Assembly: GCA_027475525.1 (NCBI GenBank) | Contig: JAMWFC010000055.1 | Span: 1 to 64,000 of the forward strand | Direction of reading: 5' to 3' | Origin: Macrolepiota albuminosa | Taxonomy: Eukaryota; Basidiomycota; Agaricomycetes; Agaricales; Agaricaceae | DNA: 64,000 nucleotides | Shown: piece after piece, positions 34,101 through 43,796 of the stretch | Layout: every line of letters starts with the position of its first letter | How positions within the stretch are numbered: the first letter of the stretch is position 1 | The notes under the pieces: generated by a model | What the model was told of the DNA's origin: nothing | The model's database searches: none | What the model saw: the letters and a program-made list of their open reading frames with translations, nothing else | Made by a program: the position numbers and the translations under genes

Positions 34101-35384
34101 AAGGTAGTGAGATCCCGGGAAGAGGGGTGTATCAGGCGTTCGTCGTAGCCAACGTAGAGGCGCCAAACGGAGTTTGAAAGGTAGTGAGATCCCGGGAAGA
34201 GGGTGTATCAGGCGTTCGTCGTAGCCAACGTAGAGATCAAGGGTGGCGCCACAGATGCGCCCGGCAAAGGACTCGGCAAAGTGGTCAGGGAAAGGCGGTA
34301 CGCCAGAGTGTCGTATAGTAACTCTATTCAGCGGCTCCCGGCAAAGGACTCGGCAAAGTGGTCAGGGAAAGGCGGTACGCCAGAGTGTCGTATAGTAACT
34401 CTATTCAGCGGCTCAAGACTGTGAACTATGCGTAGATTGCCGTTCTTTTTGAAGACACAAAACCAACGAGAGCGGTAAGAACTATTGGAGGGTTCGTAAA
34501 CGCCAGCCTGTATTTTGGTCCTAATGATCTGGCAGACCTCGGCTTCGATCCCAGGCGGTAACGGTCGGTTGTGCTCAGTCCACGGTACGTGAGGAATGGT
34601 CGGGATGACGACAGGCGGGAAGAAATCTGTACGTAGACTGCCGCGTTCTGAGTCCTCCCAAGCGAAGGCTTTGTCTTGCTTAGCGACGAGATCGGTAAGG
34701 ACGTTCAACTCATCTTTGGTCAAAAATCCTGTGTCGTGCTCCTTGGCGAACTGCTGCTGGCGTTCTGCGGTAAAACGTCCTGTGGGCTGAAAGGGTGGCG
34801 GATTCGGTGATAAGGCCGGCATGTCGGCAAGAGGGTCGCCAATGATCTGGCGCTCGATTCTGAAAGTCTCGGGAGAGTGCGTAGCGATGGGTTTTGTTTT
34901 AAGCGCAACTGGCTTATATTTCTTTTTAACTTGAACCCCTTTCCTTTTGGGAGCGTTAGCTTGGTTATACACAGATGTGGAAAGGGGAACTGTAGCCTGA
35001 GGAGCGGCAAGTCCAAGAACGGCAGGAGAGCGTTAGCTTGGTTATACACAGATGTGGAAAGGGGAACTGTAGCCTGAGGAGCGGCAAGTCCAAGAACGGC
35101 AGGAGGCGAGGCTCCGGGAGAGTGGTGAGATAAGTATCGGTAGACGCTATATTTTGAAACGATTCAGAGGCGGTAAGATATAAGTACGCTAGAGCTGAGT
35201 CGGTAATATCTGGGTTTTTCTGAGAAAGCTCAGCGTCGGTAACGGTCGAGGAAAGTAAAACTTCTTTGTCAAGATATGCGGTAGACAAAATATTTACAAG
35301 ACCAGTTGAATGGTCATATTCCAGCGTTAGCGCCACATCTCCGTGATCGTCGCCAATCACCTCCTCGATGGTCTGTGAAAACAC
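31175..35384 (-). CDS. pol: Element 2 pol: RT, RNase H, integrase (frames broken by 77-bp duplications)
   Basis: Starts in the -1 frame relative to gag-protease, overlapping it at 35357-35384 (FSQTIEEVIGDDHGDVALTL). RT: FCVFKKNGNLRIVHSLEPL, the TFQTPFGALRLV block present in the sister copy, and active site FIDD in LSFIDDVGVKG, a variant of YLDD. RNase H: PVILAVDTSYIAVGYFLCQ. Integrase zinc finger: HDELGHRGLYATRASLLERF...CHLCQ. The core has IYVDTMHM and IVTDNGAP; the Glu region (ANGLVERPHFD) is visible in Element 3. The tail (KMRPRYLGPLVVISRNRGG) is GPY/F-like and no chromodomain is visible. Duplications at 31884, 33034, 33910, 34081, 34260 and 34951 each shift the frame by two; with one copy discounted the frame appears continuous. 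Confidence 0.82.
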
Positions 35385-38362
35385 CGGTGTGGAGGCTCGT
35401 TGGCGTGTTGGTCGGTAAACTCTGGGGGCTTAGCGCGGGCGCCTTTTCGTTGTCCCCTAGGGAACGTTGGCACCGTTCGTCGGATTCCGGAATTTGGGTC
35501 GCTAATTGTCAGTGTTGTTTCTTCGTCGGTAACAGTCTTGACGACTGATCGCGCCAAGACGTCAAAAGGTCTGCCGAGTAATAAGTCGTATGCTGGGGAG
35601 CGTAAAATGTGTATCTGGAGGTAAAAGGTAATGTCGCCAAGGGTGCACGGCACATTCTTGGCGAGGCCGAGGGATCTGTCTACCGTACCGTTAGCGCTCT
35701 GCATGTTTAGTATCACCGTAGGGTCGGCACATTCTTGGCGAGGCCGAGGGATCTGTCTACCGTACCGTTAGCGCTCTGCATGTTTAGTATCACCGTAGGG
35801 TCGTATATGAGGCCTAGATCGTTAGCGACTTCCGCTGCCATAGAAATAATCTGAGACCCGCTATCCACGATTGCCTCTACTTCGTGCTTGTTGTCTACGG
35901 TTAGCGCTACCGAGCGGATAGCGTGCGATTCTTGGGCGACGGTAAGGATTGCTGGGTCTTCGCCGTGGTCGACTGACCTAAGGTAGGTCTCCACTGGGTC
36001 CACAGAGGTGGCGTTAGCGATGGGGTCGGCAAGAGTGTCTTCAGTGTCGGGAGGGTCGACGGTAACAGAGAAACCAGGAAGCGCGTCGTCGAGTTCATCA
36101 ACCTCGGCAACGGCTGTCGCCAAGGGTCGTCGGGGAGTGACTGCCGTTTTCACCTGATTGCGAACGTCGGGAGCAATACTGCAAAGTTCTTCTACTGACA
36201 AGGTGACGGCGGTTTTCATGATACGGTTAAAAACGTGGTTAGATTTCTCTATGTCGAAAATTGGCGCGGTAGGTCGGTAGCCACCCTCAGGACGTTTCTC
36301 GGGAGCGGCAAAGTTTCGTTGTGCTGGTGCGTGATAACGGTCGGGAATGGTCGGTAGCCACCCTCAGGACGTTTCTCGGGAGCGGCAAAGTTTCGTTGTG
36401 CTGGAGCGTGATAACGGTCGGGAATCCCGGAGTAGGGATGGAGAGGCGGCAAAGGCGGGTCGGGAGCGGTAGCGGACGACGATGGTTCTGAGGCAGGAGC
36501 AGGGGCAGTGGCAGGAGGTGCGGCAGGAGCAGGTGTCGGTAACTTGCTAGCGGGAGGCATTGGCTTATATCCTTTAAGAGGTTGTTTGGGCTGCTTAACT
36601 TCAACCCCATCAAAGACCTGGTTCTTTAGCGAATCTAATTCCTGCTGCAGCTTAGAGGTTGTTTGGGCTGCTTAACTTCAACCCCATCAAAGACCTGGTT
36701 CTTTAGCGAATCTAATTCCTGCTGCAGCTTGGCGATACGTTCTTCTCGCGAGAATGTGGGATGGTCGCCAACGCTGTCGAAGTGTAGGACCTCGTGAATC
36801 ATCTGCTGTTGGGTCGCCTGTTCAGGGTCGGGGTTGGCGTTGCCAGATAGCGTGCCGGTAACGATTTGTCCTGGATTGCGCCTATGCCATTCATCAACTC
36901 GCTCCTGGAAGGACTTCTTGTCTGGGTAGTGCCGGTAACGATTTGTCCTGGATTGCGCCTATGCCATTCATCAACTCGCTCCTGGAAGGACTTCTTGTCT
37001 GGGTAGTTGGGGATGGTGGCGCCAGTGGTAAGAACTATCTTGCCGTCGATAGCCCTTCGAATTCTACCTTGGCGAACGTAATTCTCGAGGGTAGCGCAGC
37101 GTCCTCTAGTCATGGTGTGGCCAATTTCCCCACAGAAGTGGCAAGGGCCAGGTGGTAATTCTCGAGGGTAGCGCAGCGTCCTCTAGTCATGGTGTGGCCA
37201 ATTTCCCCACAGAAGTGGCAAGGGCCAGGCGCGGGTACGTTAGCGGGTCGGTTAGTCCTCTAGTCATGGTGTGGCCAATTTCCCCACAGAAGTGGCAAGG
37301 GCCAGGCGCGGGTACGTTAGCGGGTCGGTTAGCCGTGAGGTTGGTGGTGATCATGGTTTCAATACGCGTCATAGCGGAAGCGACGCGGGTACGTTAGCGG
37401 GTCGGTTAGCCGTGAGGTTGGTGGTGATCATGGTTTCAATACGCGTCATAGCGGAAGCGACAGCAGCGGTAATAGCAGCATTGAGCTCCTCCTTCTTAAC
37501 GAAGTCGGCAGCGGGAGGCGGGATGGGAATGATACCGTTAGTTCGCTCAGGTGGTGGGCTCGTTCTAGCGCGCTGCAGTCCAACGCCAGTGTCCGTTCCC
37601 TTGAGAACCCATTTACCGGCTTCAAAGACGTCGGCAACGTTATAGGGCTCGTCTGGGTGATGAGCCTGATGAACTATCTCTAGGCGACGAGCCCGGCTTC
37701 AAAGACGTCGGCAACGTTATAGGGCTCGTCTGGGTGATGAGCCTGATGAACTATCTCTAGGCGACGAGCTATACGAGTCCAAAGCGAAGTGGGGATGCCT
37801 TGCTGGAACAGGCGACGCTCCTCGTTAATATAGAGCTTGCCGTTCTGCAGAAGCCACCTAGCGACTTTCTGGAACTCGCGGTAATATGTAGAGAATGCGC
37901 CAAGCGACGATGTGCCACTGTCGAAAGATTCCTGTACTAGTTTCTGTAACTCGTTTACCGTGTATCGGGTAGCCTCCTCAGCGCCAGGGTACAGCTGGAT
38001 TACTGCCGTCTTCCAGTCCTCATACGAAGCGCCTTGGGCGGGAGCTGTCGGCGTGGCGGGAACGAGCGCTGCAAACTCGGAAAGACCAGTCCAAGTCTCT
38101 GCCGTGTCATACGATACGTATCTTGCCGCATACTCCTTCATCTGCGTGTGGTCGGTAATGTTACAGTCTCTGAATAAATACTCCAATTCCTTAAAATACT
38201 GGGAGAGCTCCCGTGGCTTGGTCTCGTCCCATTTCGGTGCCGAGAAGTGGTTGCGTGGCGGCATGCGCTGGACTTGTTGTTCCATGGCGACGGCTTGGTC
38301 TCGTCCCATTTCGGTGCCGAGAAGTGGTTGCGTGGCGGCATGCGCTGGACTTGTTGTTCCAT
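35357..38362 (-). CDS. gag: Element 2 gag-protease (frames broken by 77-bp duplications)
   Basis: The first ATG in frame is at 38362 (MEQQVQRMPPRNHF), present twice because of the duplication at 38215. An open stretch without ATG extends upstream to near the primer-binding site. Capsid-like region: WDETKPRELSQYFKELEYLF, YAARYVSYDTAETWTGL, LGAFSTYYREFQKVARW. The zinc knuckle CHFCGEIGHTMTRGRC lies near 37100-37290 and is duplicated by artefact. A proline-rich linker follows, then an aspartic protease (VEAIVDSGSQIISM near 35880 and LLLGRPFDVLARSV near 35580). Ten 77-bp duplications (35648 to 38215) fragment the frame; it ends HRCFHRPSRR at 35357, inside a 28-bp overlap with pol. Confidence 0.78.
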
Positions 38363-38798
38363 GGCGACGGCGGTAACGAGTTCGGTTAGCGGTAGTGGGG
38401 AAGGAGTTCTAGAAATTGGCGACGGGGTAAGAGAAACGAGTTGTGAAAGAGGCGTTAGCGGAGTGATGGGAGTAACTGATTGCGGCAAAGTAAAGGGCGA
38501 CGCTAAGGGGTCGTCGGCACTATAATCAAGGGAATGCGGGAAGAGATCAGGAAAAGCGTCTACAGTGGCGTTCTGTAGTTCCTGGGCTAGAGAGAGACCC
38601 GGTAAGGCACCAGGTGGTTGTGGAGTTGATGGGTGGGAAGGAGCAATGCCTTCTGCCGACTGGTCTAGCAGGCGGCGCCTACGCTGGAGACGGGTTTCTG
38701 GCGGAATTCTGCCTTAGAGATCATGCCTTCTGCCGACTGGTCTAGCAGGCGGCGCCTACGCTGGAGACGGGTTTCTGGCGGAATTCTGCCTTAGAGAT

Positions 38799-38816
38799 CC
38801 CTCGCGGTGGGCTCCA
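38799..38816 (-). other. Element 2 primer-binding site
   Basis: On the minus strand, three bases (AAT) after the end of the 5' LTR, the sequence TGGAGCCCACCGCGAGGG begins with the TGG expected to pair with a tRNA CCA end. Element 3 carries the identical 18-mer at 61321-61338. The tRNA species is not assigned. Confidence 0.7.
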
Positions 38817-38819
38817 ATT

Positions 38820-39772
38820 TGATGACGCCCAAAGTTTTGGTCAGTAACAAATGTAACAATTGTGTTACCGTACCAAGAGTGTGCGTTGGGCGCGCTATAA
38901 GTGTGTTGAGGAGTCCCGGGCAGGTCCCAGAGAACGCGTCTGTGAAAAAGGGTAAAAGTCGGTAACGGAGTCGGCAAGTGTCAAGCGCTAAGGTAAAGCG
39001 CTTAAGAAAATGCGGTAAGTGAACACGGCAACGGGAAGCGGCAAGAGCACGGTAAGCTTAGCGAAGTTCTAAGCGTCGATAATGCCTGCCGTAGTTGCAA
39101 GGCGCGAGTATGTCGAGTGTTGGCGAACGTCTGTAACTGCCGATGAGTTCGACGTTGCCGACCGTAGCGTAAATGAGCTCTTGAGCGTAAGGGAGACTGA
39201 AGTAAGTGGGGGAAACTGTGGTCTATTCGTCTGCTGATCGTATGTACAAGTCGGTAAGTAATATATATACTACAAGGAGTTCACCGTCGCCAGTGACCAA
39301 CCATCGCCAAAGTGCGGTAAACTGGAAAATTTCATAGGGGTAGCTCCAACAGTTTCAGATTCCTACCGTCCATTCAAGACCCTTGGCGCCACCAGGCGGC
39401 AGATCGCGGTGCTAAATCATCAATCCATCACCCTTCTGTCTGTCAGAAGACCTAAGCGACGTTGGGCGCCAAATCGAGACGGTAAGCGGTGTCAGACGCC
39501 AAGGTCAAACGCCAAGCTGTCCGTCAGTTTTTGATAGATCATCAAGCTTCTCGCTAAGCGCTGTCATCAGTGACTGATGCCATCTGTCAGTTGTCATTCC
39601 TGCTGCCGTCGGCGCTATCATTGATTGGATCTGCTTCTTGCCGTGTCCGGCCGTCAGAAATGGCTTAAAATAGGTAGAACGCGTGCGCTAAGTTCGGAAC
39701 GAGTGCGGCAAGGTTTCCGGAGCCGGTGCCGAGCCTGCCGTTGATGCGCCTAACCTATATGGGGTCCTATCA
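38820..39772 (-). repeat. Element 2 5' LTR
   Basis: 953 bp, apparently identical to 27331-28283. It is followed by CCGT, the second copy of the target duplication, and then by the displaced end of Element 1 pol. Confidence 0.93.
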
Positions 39773-39776
39773 CCGT

Positions 39777-39836
39777 TATTTGGAGTTGAAGGGCGTTAAG
39801 CGCCCACATCAATTAAGTAAGCGTGCCGGCGCTTAA
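39777..39836 (+). CDS. pol: Displaced C-terminal tail of Element 1 pol
   Basis: Reading across the empty site (GAC CGT, then TAT TTG) the Element 1 pol frame continues YLELKGVKRPHQLSKRAGA and stops at TAA 39834-39836. The YLE...G..RP pattern is typical of the end of fungal gypsy chromodomain proteins. This shows that Element 2 landed inside the coding region and removed only 19 residues. Confidence 0.85.
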   Translation, partial: YLELKGVKRPHQLSKRAGA

Positions 39837-39938
39837 TTTGATCGGCAGTGCCGATCGCGGCTTGGCTGAGTTAGTCAGCAGCTGTGGCTGAAACACGTCT
39901 TAAAAGGCGAAATTTCTTTTTCGCTTTTTTCCCCAACC

Positions 39939-40879
39939 ATGGACAGCATGCCCGTGGACTTGAGTGAGCAGCAGCAGCAGCAGCTACAGCAGCAGCAGTT
40001 TGAGAGTGCGCCGTCGGTCTTACCGTCAGCTGAAGGGGGGGGGCAGATGGCTCCCCCGCTGAACAGCAGCAGCAGTTTGAGAGTGCGCCGTCGGTCTTAC
40101 CGTCAGCTGAAGGGGGGGGGCAGATGGCTCCCCCGCTGACCCAAAATGCGCCCCAGTGGGGACAATCGCAACCAGCTGTGGGCTTCCCACAGCAGCAGCA
40201 ACCACCAGCGGCGGGCTACCTGCCGCAGCAGCCGGTGATCAGTGGCTATCCGCCACTTCAAACCATGCAGGGCAACTTCATGCCCCAGAACGCACCTGTG
40301 GGCGGCTATCAGCCCCAACAACCAGCACCGGGCGCTTATGCGCCACATCACACCGAGGGCCAATTCCAGCAACAGGCCTACGGGGGGCTAGTCAGCCCCC
40401 AAGCAGCGTCGGCATGGAGGCAGCTTGCCCCTGTACCGGCAACAGGGCAACTGGAGACACATCCTTTTCCCCAGTTTACTGCCCCGGCGCACTACCCTGG
40501 GATGGGTGGTGTGCCCGTAATGATGCCGTACCCCCCGGCTTGGATGGGGGCTTGGGGCGCAATGCCCCAGTACAGCGACTCGCATGAGTCGCAAGCCAAG
40601 GGAGGCCGGTCGATTTCTCTGTCGACCACAGCACCAATTGACAATCTAGAGGGATGCAAAGCATCCCTCATGCAGGCCACCGCAGCCAGTGAGAGTACAG
40701 AAACTCTCAATACAGAACGGAGCATCAGTTCATCGGCTGATGCGCCAACGGAGAGCTTGGCCAAGCTCTCCTTGCTACAGCGGCTGGAAATGCCGCACCC
40801 ATCTCGGAAGAAGAGTCGCGTCCTCGACGCGACAAAGGAAAAGCACGGGCTGTCGAGCCCACTCACAGCCAGGACTTAG
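39939..40879 (+). CDS. Element 1 ORF3, Gln/Pro-rich N-terminal part
   Basis: The ATG at 39939 (MDSMPVDLSEQQQQ) opens a frame split artificially by the 77-bp duplication at 39986. It continues as QNAPQWGQSQPAVGFPQQQQ and many PQQPxxGxY segments, a disordered Gln/Pro/Gly/Tyr-rich region. The frame ends at TAG 40877-40879 and overlaps the next frame (open from 40693). A small indel between about 40693 and 40879 therefore probably separates two parts of one protein. No domain recognised and no membrane segment, so it is not an envelope protein. Confidence 0.6.
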
Positions 40880-43245
40880 TCCTGGCTACCCTTCTCCAAC
40901 GTCTGGGAGATAACGGGTACGATGTACCCGCAGAGTCGTCATTCCTCCGCGATGCGGAGGCAGTCGTCCTCATCTGCCGGATGATGGACAACATGGATCA
41001 TATGCGCGCTCAGCGCAAAACTGATCTCCTTGCCATTTCGGCCACTCGTAAGCGGCAGATTACACCCCCGAGTCGGGACACCGACTCCAGCAAAAGGGCG
41101 CGTCGGCAAGGAGTGGAGGACGCGCCCTCCCGCTCGATTAAGTCGAGCGTTGCTGCCCCTGGCCAGGAGGCCGGTCTAGGACGGGACATCCTCCCTTATG
41201 AAGATGTTCCTGCTCCAGCCGCCCCCCGGCTTATCCAGCGCCTCGCCAGCGGTGCGTCTGAGGTCGCGTCTTCGCGACCAGTATCCGTGGTATCCACCAC
41301 GTACTCTGGGGAGCAGAGTTCCAGGGGCGTGAGCACACACCCCATTGAGGCCAAGGCCTCACAACCCCGAAAGGATCGTTGGGGTAAGCAACCGGAAGGG
41401 CGCGCCTACGTCAACGTGCACTTCCCCGAGGATGCCCCGAAAGGGGCCCCAGGGGCTAACATCCCCTTTTTACCCGCTATACTGGTAGAGGGCCTGCCAG
41501 CCCGACTCCCGCGGTGTGTGTGGGCAATGGACCCACGATCTGAGAAGTCGGAGCCGGAGAGGCTGCCTTCCCCTCCCTCTGACGACGATTGGTATGAGGA
41601 GCCTGAAGAGGCTCGTATGGAATCCCCAGTGCCACACGAGACAGCGGCACAGCGTATGGCGCGCGAACGGCGCAACAGCAATCAACGAGCCAAGATGGAG
41701 CGTCGGGCGCAGAACAGCGCCAAACGAGGGGCCGCCCTCCTTGAGGACGAAACCGGGCGCATCCCTGATGCGCTCGGTGTGGTGATCTACCGTGATCACA
41801 CTATTGAGCGCCAGAACTCATTCTTTGGCGTGGGGTTGGCTCCCCAATTCTATTGGTCGCCAATGACCAATACCATCTTCGTTGGGCAAGAAGCCCGCGC
41901 AGCCAGGTCCTTCGAGGACGATAAACAGGGCAACGCCGCCGCGACGCCCCACAACAGTAAGGTGTACCAAGTTGCACCTCGCGGGTTTCCCCGCAGTCCT
42001 CGAGAAGTCCGCAGACTTCACGCACTGGTTAACAACCAGTTTACGCCGCTTTGTCAGCGTCAGTTGGGCTACCTCTTGCTCAACGAATTCAAGCGGGTGG
42101 CGCTCAACTGCCACCCTACGGCCCGAGACAGAGCTATGTCTCATTTACTCGACGAGGTCGAGTATAGGACTATCGTGGTACCCTTCGCGAGTCCAGAGGA
42201 GCGGGAGAACGTCCCGCGAATGATTGTGCCATTGCGGCTCTATCACCGCAAAGAGGGAGGGAAAATCGCCTTTGTCGGCCTTAACCCCCCTGATCCAAAG
42301 CAACCATTTGCTTTGGACTACCTGGGCTCATATGCCCTCCTCTATGGACGCCCTGGGACGTCCAACGTGTGGACCGGTCTGGCCATGGACCGAGCCATGC
42401 GCATTCATTGGCGCAGCCTCTTTGGGTTTGTGCTTGTACGCGCCCTCAGCGCCAGCCGCCCCTCCAAGGCCACGGTATACAAGTACCTGGCCTACGTCTT
42501 CGCCAGGCCAGGCCTCTACAAAGAGGCCGTGGCTGAGTACGAGGCGGCCACGGGGCAAGCCTTCGAGCCTCTCCACGCCGACGACCCTACCTTCGAGGTT
42601 CGGGCTGTGGACATCCCGGAAGCGTCAGCTTCCGTATTCACCACTTCGGACGTGTTACGCGTCCTTCTTCACAATCAAATTCCGGTCAGCTGGGCTGACC
42701 ACGCGTACACTTATGGGGTCACCTACTTGGCCCATCTATTCTTCAGCGACAGCCGGCTCTACAACGAGGCGGCTGCTATTGACGACGAGAGGCTACAACG
42801 CCTCGACCACTACGGTACACCCCAGTCCATCCCGCAGTGGGATGGGTGGCACGAGGCCACCATTGGCGACCGCCAACGCCTGATGCTCCAGCAGCAGGAC
42901 AGCCGTCGTGCATATGACGATGCGCTTGCCAAGGGGATGTACCTCTCTATCGGGCAAGACATTCATGCCCGCGAAATCTGGACGCGCCAGTACCTGTCCG
43001 ATACCGGGGATCTGCCTGATCCCCAACCATCTGTCCCGGGGTCGACCGTTGACCCCAATCTCACACTGTCCCCCCTCCGGGACTATGACGATTCCCTGCC
43101 AGTAGCAGGGCCTTCGGGTACTTCTTACGCGCCCGCACCCGAGGATGAACTCCTCGACTACGACATGGACGACACGACTGCCGATCCATTCCGGGAGCCT
43201 GGGGGCTCTCCCATTGCCCCTGTCCCTGACTTACCGACGGCATGA
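40693..43245 (+). CDS. Element 1 ORF3, conserved C-terminal part
   Basis: Open from 40693; the first ATG in the body is 40981. The region from about 41740 is well ordered: GRIPDALGVVIYRDHTIERQ, FFGVGLAPQFYWSPMTNTIF, VGQEA, RRLHALVNNQFTPLCQRQLG, DVLRVLLHNQIPVSWADHAY, YGVTYLAHLFF, YGTPQSIPQWDGW. A diverged, broken homologue lies at 47507-48800 and keeps the same order of motifs, so this is a real protein family. It sits between pol and the 3' LTR in sense, where accessory genes of gypsy elements lie. I do not recognise it. It lacks a signal peptide, membrane span or zinc knuckle, is rich in Trp/Tyr and probably mainly helical. Function unknown. Confidence 0.75.
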
Positions 43246-43277
43246 CCGTCGTATTATCTCAAGACCGTAGCTCGGTC

Positions 43278-43290
43278 TGATTGGGGGGTG
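43278..43290 (+). other. Element 1 polypurine tract
   Basis: TGATTGGGGGGTG abuts the 3' LTR start at 43291, the expected position for plus-strand priming, and confirms plus orientation. The decayed Element 4 has GAAAGAGGGGG in the equivalent place near 49157-49168. Confidence 0.6.
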
Positions 43291-43603
43291 TGTAGCGTAG
43301 TCCGCTATGTGGCGTTGTCCACATAGCTTTACTTACCTTACAGTAGATACTATTATATTATATTTATTATAATATAATATTAATTTACATTATTATATAA
43401 ATTAGTTTACCAGCTGCTTACAAAGCAGCTTATTTTTGTGTTGATACTACATAGTCAATAGACCGGACTGGTCTGATTCTGTGCAGTGTGAACCTAAGCT
43501 CTCACAATCTCTGTAACTTCATTACACATAGTCAATAGACCGGACTGGTCTGATTCTGTGCAGTGTGAACCTAAGCTCTCACAATCTCTGTAACTTCATT
43601 ACA
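43291..43603 (+). repeat. Element 1 3' LTR
   Basis: The same 236-bp LTR as at 19809, lengthened by the exact 77-bp duplication beginning at 43449. It is followed by CTGAG (43604-43608), the second target duplication, and by the resumed Helitron tail. Confidence 0.88.
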
Positions 43604-43608
43604 CTGAG

Positions 43609-43796
43609 TTACTTATATACATACTTGAAGCCCTAACCGAACAAAGTGAGGTTGAGGTGGAGGCTAAGTTACTTATACATACTTGGAGCCCTAACCAAAC
43701 GAAGTGAGGTTAGGGTAGAGGCTTAGTTGGGGGGGTTTGGGGGCGAAGCCCCCAACGAGCTACGAAATTCGTGCCGAAGGCACGAATCATAGCTCG
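43609..43796 (+). repeat. Helitron H1 3' end with terminal hairpins
   Basis: Two units of TTACTTATAYATACTTG..GCCCTAACC..GAGGTT are followed by the hairpin GGGGGCGAAGCCCCC (about 43739-43753). A long imperfect hairpin then joins ACGAGCTA...ATTCGTGCC with GGCACGAAT...TAGCTCG (about 43754-43796, GAA loop). A hairpin just inside the 3' end is the expected Helitron terminator. The element ends CTCG at 43796. Confidence 0.65.

Larger units (their letters stand above)
27331..39772 (-). mobile_element. Element 2: Ty3/gypsy retrotransposon with antisense spliced gene
   Basis: Both LTRs are 953 bp and appear identical by eye, so this insertion is young. TSD CCGT lies at 27327-27330 and 39773-39776. 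LTR termini are TGAT...ATCA. Orientation is minus, as shown by the primer-binding site next to the right LTR (38799-38816) and the purine tract next to the left LTR (28284-28296, read on the minus strand). In its own sense: LTR, gag-protease, pol, then a gene on the opposite strand, then LTR. At least 16 exact 77-bp duplications fragment its minus-strand frames. Allowing for these, the element could be close to complete. Confidence 0.9.
19809..43603 (+). mobile_element. Element 1: Ty3/gypsy chromovirus-like retrotransposon with extra ORF3
   Basis: Two 236-bp LTRs (TGTAGCG...TTACA) bound the element; the right one carries a 77-bp assembly duplication. The 5-bp duplication CTGAG lies at 19804-19808 and 43604-43608. 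Internal order on the plus strand: gag-protease (20176-23487), a stop-rich linker, pol with RT, RNase H, integrase and chromodomain, then ORF3, then a purine tract before the 3' LTR. Element 2 sits inside pol at 27331. Its own length without the nest is about 11.2 kb. Much of its coding DNA is unusually rich in small hairpins. Confidence 0.9.
12166..43796 (+). mobile_element. Helitron H1, autonomous, interrupted by Element 1
   Basis: The left end is TCTATATAGAATG, preceded by A. The right end is TAGCTCG, closing a long hairpin, and is followed at once by H2. The pre-insertion site reads TCTAA/TATTCC, as preserved near 44690, so the H1-H2 pair entered between A and T as Helitrons do, without a target duplication. 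H1 alone is about 7.8 kb after removing the 23.8-kb Element 1. It encodes one spliced Rep-helicase protein (13262-19361). The 3' terminus is CTCG, not the usual CTRR, and H2 ends CTCA, so this family seems to use CTCR. Confidence 0.72.

Noticed and set aside
31175..38362. Multiple separate short genes in Element 2 on the minus strand
   Set aside because: They are fragments of gag-protease and pol, separated only by 77-bp duplications and one -1 shift. Element 3 shows the continuous versions.
40981..43245. ORF3 as an envelope gene
   Set aside because: No signal peptide, transmembrane segment or cleavage site; Gln/Pro-rich N-terminus and globular C-terminal half.
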